From Ilex aquifolium (taxonomy: Eukaryota > Streptophyta > Magnoliopsida > Aquifoliales > Aquifoliaceae): 64,000 nt of DNA. The notes under the pieces are model-generated. The model had not been told where the DNA came from. It saw only the letters and a list, made by a program, of their open reading frames with translations, and did no database searches. Within the stretch, counting starts at the first letter, position 1. Each line of letters starts with the position of its first letter. Of the stretch, positions 12,279 to 25,600 are shown in pieces. Location: NCBI GenBank assembly GCA_951799425.1, contig OX637409.1, positions 23,838,501 through 23,902,500 of the forward strand, read 5' to 3'. The position numbers and the translations under genes are program-made.

Positions 12279-14440
12279 CAAATTTGGCCGAAATGGTCAC
12301 TCACTGCAGGGTGTGAGTAAGAGTGTAATGGTGGGTCATGTCGGGTAAAATTTATTTAATTCATACTAAATTCATTATAATCATGTATAGTAGGATTCAT
12401 GTCGTGTTGCGTTCATGTTATATATAAGTTGTGTTTGGTAATCTGTTGTTGTGTTTAACTAGGTTAATTAATTTGATGAGTTAAAAAGGGTTTATCATTT
12501 AATGTTTAGACTAAACTCAAACTCACTGATTTCGTATCGATTTTTGTGTTGAGTTCGTAAGTCGTGTTTAGAAATTAGAATTGAGTGACTCCGATGTGGG
12601 TCGAGTTTTGTATATTAATTTTAGTCCGTGTTATTTTTTAATCGTATCATATTTGAATTATGTCATTTTGATTTGTAATGTGTTTCTGACAATAATTATG
12701 TAAATAATAAAATCTTTAATTAGAAAATAATTGATACAATGATCAATATATAAATAAGAAATACTACTTTTTCGTATAGTACCCGTTAAATAGCTATTAG
12801 TATTTAACATTAACTCGAATTAATATGTTGTGTTATTTTAAAATTTGTGTTGTATTAAGAATAAAATTTACACCCCTTCCAATCATATCTAATAATCTCT
12901 TTAGCAAAATTCTTTCTGAATTTTGTCATGCACAACTAGTTTTTTTTTATCAGTAGGACCCACAACTAGTTGAAATTTATCACTTTAAGTCTCGAAATTA
13001 GTTTAAAATGAACCTTTGGTTGTTATTTTTTGTCTCATTTATTTTTTAGAATTCATCATGTGGCTATGACGCGAGAGGTAATCGGAGGGCATTTTTGGCA
13101 TACAACGATTTATAACATATCATAAAAATTTAAATTTTGCCTCGGTACATAGTTTTGGTTGATTTAGAAACAAAGTGAAAAAAAAAAAATTATTTTTGGA
13201 ACATTAGAAACATTGAGCGAAACACCTTGAAACATAAAATTTTAATATTCAATCGTTACTTTGTTTAGAAATCGAAGCGTTATGATATTTCCGATGATCA
13301 AGACACACAAAAAGATTGATACAAACATAATTAGATACGCCACAAACTTGACTACAAACGCCCATAAGTGAATCATGCATGATTTGTACAAATTTTGACA
13401 CGACATGACTTACTTTTGTAGGTTGTGTGAGAGTTTTGAAGTTTTAAGCATGCACTAACAAGGGATTGCCCAATGGTTGGGTACTTGGCTACTCATTCAC
13501 TTGCAGTCCCCTTCCCTTCCACTTGAATGTATTTGTAAAGTATAATTTTTTATGCACCAAAACTTACACAAGATTAATTATAATCGTTGGATCAGTGATA
13601 AAACCTACGGATACAACGGCTAGAAATGATTTAATATAAATTTTGATGCACATAACATTACTGATTTGTACATCCATTTGTATACTTTTTGCCAAACAAG
13701 TTTCAATCATTTGGATTCATGTTCACACTATCTTTCATCTTAAAATGAATGTCTCGTCATATTTGTTATTGTATGAAATTTTGGTTCCTTCCAAAGTGCA
13801 ATGAGCCATTTATTTTACATAGAGCAATGCTATGTGCACAAAAAAGTGCGCACCAAAACACTAACGGTCGTTGGATCAGTGGGTTTCATCATTGATCCAA
13901 CAACTGCGATTGAGTTGTACATAAAGAATTACCTTTTTACATATAGTTATATCGAGTTTGTTAAATCAAAAGAGGTATGTTGTGGCTGGATTTTGAAATT
14001 ATGTGGCTAATAGACTTACATCTTCAAGGTTTGGAGGATGATAAGGGGATGATATAATCCTACTAGCAAAAACTCCTGCTTGAAGACACGATGTAACATA
14101 AAAAATAAACGTCTAAAAAATTGATCCCACTATATCAAATAACAATTTCTTTCATTCCGTTTCTTCAATTACACAATATAAAATTAATTTCTACACATAA
14201 TTTTTTAAAACAAAAATCCTCAATTTTTTCTCAAAATATATGACCTAAAAAAAATATTAACATGTGTATATTATAGTATATAGACAATGTTCAAAATAAA
14301 AATTATATAAATTAATCAAAAAATAAATAATTTAACTTCTGATAGAATTGAACGAAAAAAATAAATCGGGATAAAATTCAAATATCTAACTCCTTTTTTA
14401 TAAGTCGAGATAGAATTGATTCCAATACAATCAATTACAT
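12279..14440. other. Repeat-rich intergenic region without a gene
   Basis: Contains probable MITE remnants. About 12310-12890 starts with GAGTGTAAT and ends with TTACACCCC, but no matching target duplication is visible. A region near 13520-13660 and another near 13815-13930 share the 'CGTTGGATCAGTG' motif found in several plant MITEs and also seen near 46572 and 47310. No coding region is supported. Confidence 0.45.
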
Positions 14441-14442
14441 TG

Positions 14443-15087
14443 TCAATTTATTCTAGATCTTCCCTTTCTAGGGTTCCTATTCTTTTTCCTCCCATTGATA
14501 ACTAAATCCTTCCCCTGCGAGTTATTACCAAAAAGTAGTAGTGCTGCTCTAACTTCATCGTAGTGGATGGTCTCCTTGTTAGAGAGTAATGGTGCGACTA
14601 AATGGTCATACGAGTCGGGAAGCGAGGCCAACAGAATATGGGCTTTAAATTCATCTTCCAACTGAACTTCTATGTTTAGTAGTTCCGAGTCTATTCTACT
14701 AAACTCTCCAACATGATCTTGAATTGACGTACCTTCTTTCATACGAAGCGAGAAAAGTTGCACTTGTAGGTAAACTCGAGATGTACTACATCTTGTCATA
14801 TAAAGGCTTTCTAGCTTTGACCAAATCATCGTGGCTGATTTCTCGTGCATTACACTATACGTAATCTCTTTTGTCAAACACAACAAAATGACGTTACGTG
14901 CTTGGAGATCGAAATCCTCCCAATCATCATCGGACATATCTGGAGTTTTGCCCTTCAATGCTTTCAATAATCCACGTTGAATTAGAATATCCTTCACTTG
15001 AACTTGCCACACTCTAAAATTGTTCTTTCCATCATATTTCTCCACCTCAAACTTGAAATTCATCCCATCTACAAACAGTGTTGCCAT
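14443..15087 (-). CDS. Ty1/Copia-type gag polyprotein, gag-only
   Basis: An intact 214-aa frame with the N-terminal gag arrangement of plant Copia elements. It has K-Y-D-G-K-N-N-F-R-V-W-Q near residues 17-28 (DUF4219-like), then the UBN2-type core with W-S-K-L-E-S-L-Y, L-Q-V-Q-L-F-S-L-R-M and L-A-S-L-P-D-S-Y-D. The CCHC zinc knuckle and all pol domains are absent: the frame stops after a basic tail (K-K-N-R-N-P-R-K). A TATA-like box lies about 85 bp upstream of the ATG, with a CT-rich leader between. It may be a truncated retrotransposon copy or a gag-derived gene; the sequence alone does not decide. Confidence 0.75.
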   Translation of the reverse strand: MATLFVDGMNFKFEVEKYDGKNNFRVWQVQVKDILIQRGLLKALKGKTPDMSDDDWEDFDLQARNVILLCLTKEITYSVMHEKSATMIWSKLESLYMTRCSTSRVYLQVQLFSLRMKEGTSIQDHVGEFSRIDSELLNIEVQLEDEFKAHILLASLPDSYDHLVAPLLSNKETIHYDEVRAALLLFGNNSQGKDLVINGRKKNRNPRKGRSRIN

Positions 15088-15165
15088 GAGGACCTCAAAA
15101 CTCTCACAGAAACCTCTCTCTCTCTCTCTCTTTCCAAGGATTCCTCCTCATTCAGGGAGGAGCCA

Positions 15166-15178
15166 TATTTATAAATAG
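15166..15178 (-). promoter_or_regulatory. TATA-like box upstream of the Copia gag ORF
   Basis: On the minus strand TATTTATAAATAT lies about 80-90 bp before the gag ATG at 15087, followed by a CT-rich leader (15113-15132 on the plus strand). The spacing fits a plant core promoter, plausibly the remnant of the 5' LTR. Confidence 0.4.
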
Positions 15179-15874
15179 AGTGAGGCAAGTCGTAGGACCC
15201 ACAAAATGATGGTTGTCTTCCACCAAAGCCATTGCAGAAAAAGTTGGGGCTTCAATGTTAATGGATATGAAGGAATCTTTGTGGGGCAGAGCCAATCTTT
15301 TCCACACCCGTAAATTTCGGTGCCTAATTTGAGCCACCAACTTTGACGCAGCAACATGGGACGGTGATCAAGGGGGCCACAGCCCTACGCCATGGAGATT
15401 ATGCAACGTTCATCAAGATTTTTTATTAAATTTTTTATTTTAAACAACCAAATTAATCAAACCAAATTTTATGCTTCAATCAAATAAGTGATCTGACACA
15501 ATTTTTATCATCAAATAAATAAATCCCATTAATATTTAATAATGGAGATAATGTCATATCATTTAGGATAAAAAATTTGATAAATATCACATTACTTGAG
15601 AGAGGTTAAGTTATATAGATGGTAGCTATCCGCCTATCCATGATGTTATTTACTGGCAATAACACCGGACCAATACTTTGTAATATTAAAAATCAAGCAT
15701 TAATTGTGTATATTTATATTTTAAATAATAATTTATTTATATTTTTTAATTATATGATTTAAAATTAAATTGAACAAAAAAAATAAGAGAGAGATAAGCA
15801 AGAGAGAATAGGAGTAAATATTGTATGTAACGGCAACAACATGTCATATTGACGATGCCACAATCCAATAATAA

Positions 15875-16050
15875 AACTATAAATGAACAAAATAAACCCA
15901 CTTGAGTGGTTATTAAATGACATCATAGTAATTACTATAATATGTGGAATCCACCTATCATACATCTATAAATAGAAAAAATAAACTCCTCTTAAGTGGC
16001 TATTAAATGACATGACAAAATAATTACTATAATATATAAGACCCACCTTT
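15875..16050. repeat. Imperfect tandem duplication, unit about 85 bp
   Basis: The units near 15879-15960 and 15966-16050 both read ATAAAT-G/A-A...AATAAAC...AAGTGG(T/C)TATTAAATGACAT...AATTACTATAATAT...CCCACCT with scattered changes. This is a single local duplication, diverged since. Confidence 0.7.
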
Positions 16051-16666
16051 TTATTTGTAATGTAATAATAATGACATAATATCACTGTTACACCCAATAT
16101 TCCGAGATGAGGGGATAGGCCAAGCCAGTGGTCATTGTATAGCTAAAATTTTCATGTGCTGGATTAGCATAATATTCAGAGCGCAATTAGCTTCCATAAG
16201 AGTAAACAATATAATCCTTAAATAATGATTAAGTTCCTATCCTCTTTTAACATCCCAATCACCATTAAAAACACCCACACACACTCTAGGAATCCCCTGT
16301 TCACTATCCGACCCTCCGACATCCAAACCCCTAATCACACACACTAATTCTGATCCAAATCCTAGTCTCCGAATACCAGGTTATTACATCAAATGCCAAC
16401 AGAGCATGTCTCCTCAAGTTCTTTTTTTTTTTTTTTTGGAAGGTATTTCTGCTGAAGTTGCCACAAGTGATGGGAGGAAAAACTAACGCGGAAGCTTGTA
16501 TCCTAACACTTGAAATGCCCAAAACATCAGAAGGGAAGCATTACCAATGGCAGAAGGGAAGCAGATCCTGATCAGCAAAAGTCGTGCACTTTTAACATCT
16601 TGGATTATGATACAGGAACAAGAAAAGCGCTTGATATAAATATCACGTCCCGAGAAATATTAAAAT

Positions 16667-19600
16667 CTACAAACTCCTGTAGTCTATCACTGTGACTTCA
16701 TCCTCTGGTGCATCAAGATCTTGATAACTGCACAAATGTTGAATGCAGGTTAGCAATGGCTTTATATTTACATCAGGACCAAAGGGGGAAAAAGCAAAAT
16801 AGATCTATCATCGGAATCTATATCAAAACATGCAGGGATAGAGTGCTTACATACATGCACATGTAGATTTATACATAAAGCATAGATGTGTATGGATTAT
16901 ACCTATGGTGGTTGTCTTCATTGTAATTATTAGCACAAACAAATAACTAATAGGCAAGAACTGACAATGATTACTTACCAAACAGAATAGACTTATCTTA
17001 TTCAAAACGAATGCATAACCCAAAAGAGTAGACACATTCAAATTCAATAAGATACAAAAACATAGGTTCATGATTAATCAATTTACAAAATAAGACAAAC
17101 TCACCTGCCAAAAGCACCCACAGCTTTTGAAAACATGACATAGGGTAAACAGCAACATTTAACCAACCAGAGAAAAGTGAAACTACTTGTTTCGACCAGA
17201 AAGACCAAAGTAGACTCATATGCGGGGAAGGTTTCAAGAAAAAAAATATAAACTAAATGACAAAACAAGAGACATTCCTACCCAATTTTTCTGTGAAACA
17301 TAAGAATTTCAACTCTAGTTATTAATAAACAATGTTTTCCAATGAATAAAAATGTGTAATAATCAAGGCACAGCAGTTTGGGTACACAACACTGATACTG
17401 CTCTCTTGCTCGGAGACCAGTAAACAATCACAAGTTCAGAATCACAAATGAACGACTAAAGACTAACAGTCACAAGAAGACTTAGGTTTATGCTTGGAAG
17501 CAGACAAACTTGCAAACACATCAGCCATTGCAAGAAAAGCATGCTTATTTTCAGTGAGTTAATAAAGAGAAACACCATCGGATTGAGCCCAACAGTATAC
17601 CATACAAAGATATCTTACTCCACAAATAATATTGGCAAAGCTCAGTGCACACTTGATCCAAAAGACCTGCAAGTTCAGCTCAGATAAACTACTTACGCTT
17701 TACTTTAGCATTAGCCCATGAGGACACAAAACAGGTTTTGTCTTTAATAAAATTTGTCCAGCCCTGGGGGCCAAACTTCTAACATTAGAAAAAAAATCGA
17801 GCACAGGTCCTTTTCAAAATTATGTCACAAGAGCAAGAAACCATAACTATTGCCTCGCCAATATTGAAAAAACTTGTGACAACACGAAATCACATCTGAT
17901 TCATGAACTCATGACAAACAAGAAAGCAAAAAGTCACAGCTTATTTGCATGGATTGCATGATTATTCACTTCTGGTGCAGTGAGGATCTATGCTATCGCA
18001 GGACGAGGAAGCAACTTTAATGAACAATTAGTAGAAAAGGTACAACATAACAAGCATAAGCCATAAAAAGAACATATGCTGAAGATTGTAAGGGAAACAT
18101 ATGGTGATCTGATCTACTGAATGATAAGCCTGAATAAAAAATTCGTACGGCAAAAGCCGAGTCATCTAGCATCCTTTAAGTATTCGGCAGTAGATTGAGT
18201 TTATTACTTATCCAATCGTAATTAGCCTATACAAATATTTAATTTCCTCACCTCATAGCTGTGGTGTGTTTTCAAGTCATTCTAACCACATTTTTTTTGG
18301 CTTCTCATAGTTCCTGCAGCCCCTTAAACTAACTTGCGTCCAGCATTCAAAGCATGCTAGTAGTTTATGCATCATTACATTACAGATTTACTCTTAACTA
18401 GTCAGCAATCCACCTCAGAAGGAAAAGCTAGCCGCATGACATAACCATTTAATGAACACCATGTTGTCCCAGCTGACAGGTAATTATCGGCCACAAGGCA
18501 ACTCCAGAAACCGTTCCCCATTTCAAGTACATGATCTCATTCCATGAGCAATTATGTCATTTATATTCTCCTTGTGGACAATCAATCTAATGTAACAAAA
18601 GTAGTGTATCATTTCTAATTTAAACTTGAATACGTATGATTGCCTAAATTATGCACGAGTCCATCATCCTGAGCCTTTGATTGTAAGAAAACCTCCCCAT
18701 GATTCTAACTTCTTGTTCAAACCAATCATGGAAAAAAAATTACACTGATATTTGAAAACATGATATGGAAAATTTCCTATAGAAAGAGAATCTTACATCA
18801 ATTCCAGAGACATACTACAGATTTCTGTGCTATACCTCATTAAACAAGCCCATCCAAAGTTCACAAGATTCTTATAATCTTCTCCGGAGTCTGTTACGTT
18901 TTATTGGCAACTAACTATAAAGATCTGGTATTTCCTCCACCTTTCCAAACAAGGCACATCATATGCAGTCAAATACTTTTCTCTTTGAGATAATTCTCGT
19001 TGAGATCATTTATGGGGTGTCCTTTCCCCACTAAGAGCAATTTTTTTGCTCAAAACAGGGCAGAATGAAAAAAACCACATAAAAAAGATTGCAGAAACAA
19101 ACATGCTGGTGAAAGGAAAAATATAATCTATAGCCAGTCAGTCCTCAATTTTATTGTCACCAACTGTGGGACATAGCCAAGTACTCTTACAAGTATTTTA
19201 GAAGCTAAAATCAAATTGAGGCGAAAATAAGTAAATAGCCAACAAAAAACCCAAAAAAAAACATCAATTTCAAATCTTTTAGGGGAAGAGCAAAACTTGC
19301 CTTCGTAGACGTCGAGGATCCTGTCGAAAGGCTGGAGGTAAGGCAATTATTGGAGCTGGCCCACTTAACTGGGGCCCTGACCGTCCATTTCTACCATTGC
19401 CTTCAAAAGGGGAAGGCCCACCCTGCTCTCTCAACATCCGCATTGCAACTTCAGGAGGAGCAGGGACAAAAGGCCCTAATGGACTGCGATCATAGTCATA
19501 AATAAACAGTATTGAGCATAAAAAATAAGATACCAACTGCCACTAGGGCAAAAACCAAACAATTGAACAAATGGAAGTTGCCACAAAGACCAATTAGAGT

Positions 19601-22600
19601 ACAAGCTGAACTTACCCAGCACCAGGAACAGGCATCAGTACAGGAGGAGGGGGTATATCTGATGGGAACGGAGCAACATTTATCCCTTGTGCACCAAAAG
19701 TGTCAAACATTGGATCATCAGGATTGTCTCCAACTGGGCCATCATTGCTGGACTGGAAGCCGGTTGACTGTTGGTTCTCCGACCTATCATATCTTTCACC
19801 ACCATTAGCTCGATTGTCAAGTTCTCTACGGTTTCCTCGTTCATCTTTTGTTCGGTTATCGGGACCAAGCCTGCGCCTCAGTGGCTTCTCTTTCTGCAAA
19901 GAGATATTATATTTAGATGATGCATCATCATCGTCATAGAATTAAATGATAAAACTATTGTTCATGTATATCCAACCAAATAATCGAAACAATACTTCAT
20001 CTGATGTGAGGGGTAAAAAACTAGTCCAAAAAGAAGAAGAAAAAAAGTTTCATTCCCTCCTTTTTTATGGTTGAGAGGCCTTCCTTGAAACAGGAAAGGC
20101 AAAAAAAAGGAGGTTTCCTTCCACATCCTTTTAATCAAAGTGGATCAAATTTGGCGAACCTGCAGAGCAAACAACATCCCCTCACTGGCAAACTGCAATA
20201 GGGAAAAAAACCAAAAACCATTTTCTCCTCCTTTCGTTTACCATTTCTTTCGTTCCAAAAGCTGAAAACTCCATCCATCCCACCCTTTCCCTTACTTTCT
20301 TCCCTCATTACATAAAAACTAGAAACCTCAGTTAACTGGAAAAGTGAGTAAAGCCCCCAGTTCAGGTTAAATACCAGCAAATTTTGAGAATATAATTAAA
20401 AAAACTGAGAGCAGAAAGGGGAGGCAGCCAAGAATTCAAAATATATGTCTGCTGAAATCTTCAATTAATTTCAAGTTGTCAATTGTAACCTTCTGGCTAG
20501 TTATGTGTCAATTGCAATAGAACAAATTCTTCCATTGTTTCCCAACTTTGAATGAGGAAAAATAGCTTAAAACCAAATTCATCTCTACTGCAACAGTGAC
20601 CATGAACAAATGGAAAAACAAATAATCTTTTGAAACTATTTCTATGAACTACACGAATCAATTGGAAGATTGAACTACAAAATTAAGAATTTCTATGAAC
20701 TACAAAATTAAGAATTTTTGGCAGCCAGACCAGAATCACCAAGAACAATTGATATTAGCATTGTATACTATATCATTGCGACGTATACGACAATAGTACG
20801 AGGTTACTTACTCGATTCAGATTAGTCAAATATCCCAACAAAAACATGAGAGCAACATCAGAAGCATTACGAGTATTCAAAGTGGAAATAATATCTGCAG
20901 TACCATTTAGGTATATCTACTGATTTTTAAATCTGGTGAAAAAACTTCAGCACCAGTCTTGCATAATCAAAATCATTTAAGCTCTCCAAGAGAACTAAAA
21001 TCCAGCTGATATACTCGACGCAGTATTAATTACAAATTCCCCCACCAAGTTTGGCTGATTTTGCAATTAACTTCCTCATTTTTGTATTTCAACAAGTTAC
21101 CCCTACACTCTGAAATTTTTTTTATTCAATATCTACCATTAATGGCCAACTATTAAAAGTGAGGGAAATTTGTCATGTGAATCTCATGTCATTTACACTT
21201 CAATAAAAAGACAAAATCAACCTCTTTTATCTCTCATGTTTGAATAAACGAAAAACTTAAAAAGTATCGCCTCCCCAATGTCAACCCCCAAACCTGAAGC
21301 CCTCACACCTCTCTGGCGGAAATGCCAGACAGCAACCCTGCAATTGAACCCCCACACAAGAAGACGTCACCCAATCCCCTCCTCCCCCAAAGAAGCTCCC
21401 TCCCGCAGAAGATTTTGCCACCCCAACACCCCCACCCCCACCCCTTTTCCCCCTGCGCCAGGGGAAAAAAACCCCATCCTCTAGTCAGCAATGCCCAACA
21501 CCTTCATCCTAGCTAACCCGCTCTCCCCTCTATCTCGTGACCACAACCACCACCTTCAACACTATCCGAACCCACCACGATCTCCACTCAACACCACGGA
21601 CACATGTTTCATACGTTCATTCATCGGATTGTGAACCAAATCACACAACGTTTACTATATCTAGTTGCCAACTCCTTCAAACCAAATTCTCTTGCTACTT
21701 TTAGTGGCAGACAAAAAGGGAGAAGAGGAGACAATGCATCGATTCCTAAAATTTGATTTGTGTTTGAATGGGACAAAATCAAAAGTAAAAATGGCGAATT
21801 GAGAAGCATCATTCTATATAATATCTACTATTATGTAAATATATATATATCTATATGGGAGAGAGAAATAGACAAAGATATGTATCGATATATATGTGTA
21901 GATCATGGTTACTACAATTCACTAAACCCTTAACAATCCACGATCTGAGTACATCGATCTCAAACGAGTTGAGTTCGCGATCCAAATCACCAAAATAGAC
22001 GACCCCAAATTGTAATACTAACCCTAAATCAATTCGTTTTAGAAAATGTAGCACAAATATAAAATACATATTAATTGACTACATGTATATAAATTTATAA
22101 TTATATATTATTTTAGATAATAGAAAATCATGCACAACTATAAGATAAATGGTAACTAACTTATTGTTTATAAATGTTCTATAATATATAATGTTGTATA
22201 ATAATAAAAACGATCAACATAAGAGTTCCAAAATACCGTACCAACTAAATCTACTCCCATCGTATCACGTACCTAAGAATGTGTCGTACCATGTACCCGT
22301 ACTCGTACCAAAACGACCCACGATCCAAGAAACATTAGTGTAGATATATGCGGGGGTGTGATTATATACATGTGTGTGTATGTAATTGCCACCAACACCC
22401 ATCTCAATAGTTCAATCATCAAATTGTGAACCACATCACACACCTCTTACCATATCTAGTGGCCAAGTCCTTCCAATCAAAATCTCTTGCTACTTTTAGT
22501 GGCACAGAAAGACGAAGAAGAGGAGACAATGCATCAATTCCCGAAATCTGATTTGCAATTGAATGGGACAAGATGAGATATATATTGCTTTTACATGTTG

Positions 22601-25600
22601 TAGGTCCAATTGAAGAGAGAAAGAAACAATTTCCAACTGTGTAGATATATGAGGCTAAGTAAGAGGAAAAAAAATAACATCAAAGACAGTATTTCGCAAA
22701 TTCTGTACTTTCAGTCTACTCCAACAGTTAATTTAGTCTAGAGAAAATTTTGAGGGAGTTGATTGCAAAATCAACCAAACCTGGTTGGGGCAATCTAGAA
22801 TTAATCCTATGCTATAAATCACAATATGAACAGTTCAATATACAAATTGTGAAATTACCAACCGCTTGCTGAAATAACATGCATCTCTCTGCATGTCCAA
22901 CACATTGTCAGCCAAAAATGTTGTGCACACCCTTTTAGACTTCTTTATTTTCCTCCATTTTGAGGGGTGAGGTGCTGTGGCGATATGGAGGGGTGACATC
23001 ATATCGTAGGTGTTATATTTCTAAGAACATGATTCTGGTGCTCAAAACCCACAAGTGCAATATAGGACCATTTTCCATATGCCACTTAGGCAACAAGGGT
23101 CGTACTAATAATGTACGTTTCTAGTAGCATAAACACTTCCACAGTAAAGATGAGTGCAACTCCGAAACAAGACCACATAATACCACTAAAAACTTGGAGA
23201 AGGGCCAAATCCAATCCACACGTCTTTCTTTTGTACACATCGCAGAAATGCCAACTTCATGAACATGGCGACCCCTCTTTTATAAGGAAACCATATCATT
23301 GTCACGTAAAAATTACAAGAATGGACCTTAAAAAGAATGATTCAACGGAAGAGTGCAGGGCATTGTATATATACAAACAATTATGTCCACAACAGAAACA
23401 TCACAAACAGAAAAACCATAGCAAATTGTCCAACCAAAACTTGGGGAAGCTGCTACTACTAATGCCTTGCATCTATCCAACGGGATACATGTTTGCAGGT
23501 CCTAAGTTCAAAGTAAAATTGTAAACTAATTCAACATATTTTCAATGACTAACTGTAAAAATGCTATACATTCAAAGAACTTCAGGTTTCTAAGTTCAAC
23601 ATGTCTATAGAGGCTGCTACAATCCTGCCTTGGAAATCTATGTCAGCTGAAGTAGAAAGATGGGACGGCAGACCATTTTCTGGATTTTCTTTAAACGAAC
23701 TTTTTAGTTTATATGTCCTATCTAAAATCAGAAGGGGAAGGGGATGCATGGATGTGAATAACAACTGCAAATTTTTAATAAATCAATTTTTTATCAGCAA
23801 ATTTTTAATACATCATACCGGTACAGATGACTGCATTACAGGCGTCCCACCAGGTGCATCTTCATCGCTGTAATGATTAACACTACCTATCATGTTGTGA
23901 AATAAGCATATCCATAAAAACTGACACAAAAGAACTGCACTTACTTCATATAATTCTGAAAATACAGGTCTTCACGCACTTTAGAAGTCAGCTCCATCAC
24001 AAGTTCAGGATGTTTTAACTTCAGATGCTTCTGGACAAACTCCGAAGCATGGAAGAGCTTCGTACAACCCTTGGCTCCACAACCATACTTCCACCCATAC
24101 TTCTCATCCCTAATTTTTCGGACATATGGATCTAAAGCTTCAACTGCAGCAGCATCTATCTTCTCCTTGGCTGTCATTGTCTCCAAGGGATCCTGACCTT
24201 TCAACCTCTCTTGCCAACGCACATCTAGTTTCTTTTCCCATTCAGCTCCATTACCAGTAACGTCAGAACTCTTGCCATCTGTTCTCACATGCCGGAGACC
24301 CTTGGCTTCACTTGCTTCAATCAATCCATAATAATCCAGTCCATGAATGCGCCATAGGTAAGTAATAAGTGTATCCAATAGCTCAATCCCCTCGAGACCT
24401 TTGACTGAGGTTAAACCCCGTATAATAATAACTGGGCCAGTGCTACCACCATGAGACTTGTCTCTGCTCATTCTGTCATTATCAACCCTGCATAGTGTAT
24501 TATCCTCGATTCCCTTTTCTGAGTCAAGTTTCCGCACCAGTGCCTGTGCTTGTTCAATGTCAATTTGTATTCTTCTGGACTCAGAACTGACTGGATGAAC
24601 CTTGGGAGCAGCTGAAAGAAGATCGCTTTCTTTAGCCGAACCCCTACCATGACGTCTTCTTTTGCCATTCGCATCTGCTTCATCATCAGAATTAAGATCA
24701 CCAGTCTGCCCTGATTTGTTTGCAGATGAACCGCTGACACCAGGACCTCTGCTTCATGCAAAGTGAGGTGAGTGGTATCGTATTACAGTAAAAAAAATCG
24801 GTAGCATATTAGGAATGTCCAAATATAAAGTGCACGAATGTAGAGCTTACAAATCCAAAGTCCCACTCTGCAAATCGAGCAAAAAATCCTTCGCCGTCTT
24901 CCGTGCAAGCTCATTCCTCCTATAAAGACAGAACGAGAGCAATTTAAAATTACCATAAATCAAATTAAAACAAATAACAAATAGGGAAAAAGAAAAAACC
25001 AAACTACTCACAGAAATATCAATTGCCCCAATAATAATGGCAATATATTCCTCTTTACGCATAAATATGTTTTTCTATTTTAACAGACAACAGAGCACAC
25101 CTTTCTATGACAGCAAGCAAGTTTGTGGGATGGTACTTCTCTTTCAACCTACACAAACAAGCAACTTCAATGGAAAAAAAATGACAGAACACTAAAAATA
25201 AAAATATATCGAAAGAAAGATGGGACGTACCACTCTTCATCTTTATGAGCATCGAAGAAAGTTCGTTTCTGAGTTGATATGTACTCTGTCCTGTATTCTT
25301 GGTATCTGTGTAATGGGAAGGCCAAAATTCGCGAAGTATTTTAGCTATAAAAGAAAACAAAAGAACATTTGTCCACGAAAAGTAATTAAGTTCTAGGACA
25401 GTGGAAGACTAGAACAAACGAGACATAGCATTTTTGTACCTGCGCTCAGCTTCAGCGGGCAGGATATCATCTTCAAGTTCCTGAATGAATTGCTTATAAG
25501 ACATCAATCCTTCTCTGTGAAATGAACTTACAGTGTCATTTTGTTGTCTGAGTTAAATTTCAGTAGTCCAGTATATTGTGTGGTAGAAGAAACTATAACA

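Larger units (their letters stand above)
15140..16666. other. Intergenic, 3' flank of SERRATE, with tandem duplication
   Basis: AT-rich spacer. Apart from the TATA-like box, its clearest structure is an imperfect tandem duplication at 15875-16050. The right 0.5 kb should contain the SERRATE 3' UTR, whose stop codon is at 16667-16669. No other gene is supported. Confidence 0.5.

Noticed and set aside
12310..12890. Possible hAT MITE with GAGTGTAAT/TTACACCCC ends
   Set aside because: Terminal match is short and no 8-bp duplication is present; mentioned only as a remnant.
23111..23524. 137-codon plus-strand open frame inside a SERRATE intron
   Set aside because: No recognisable domain, biased composition (Lys/His/Ser), antisense within an intron; most likely chance.
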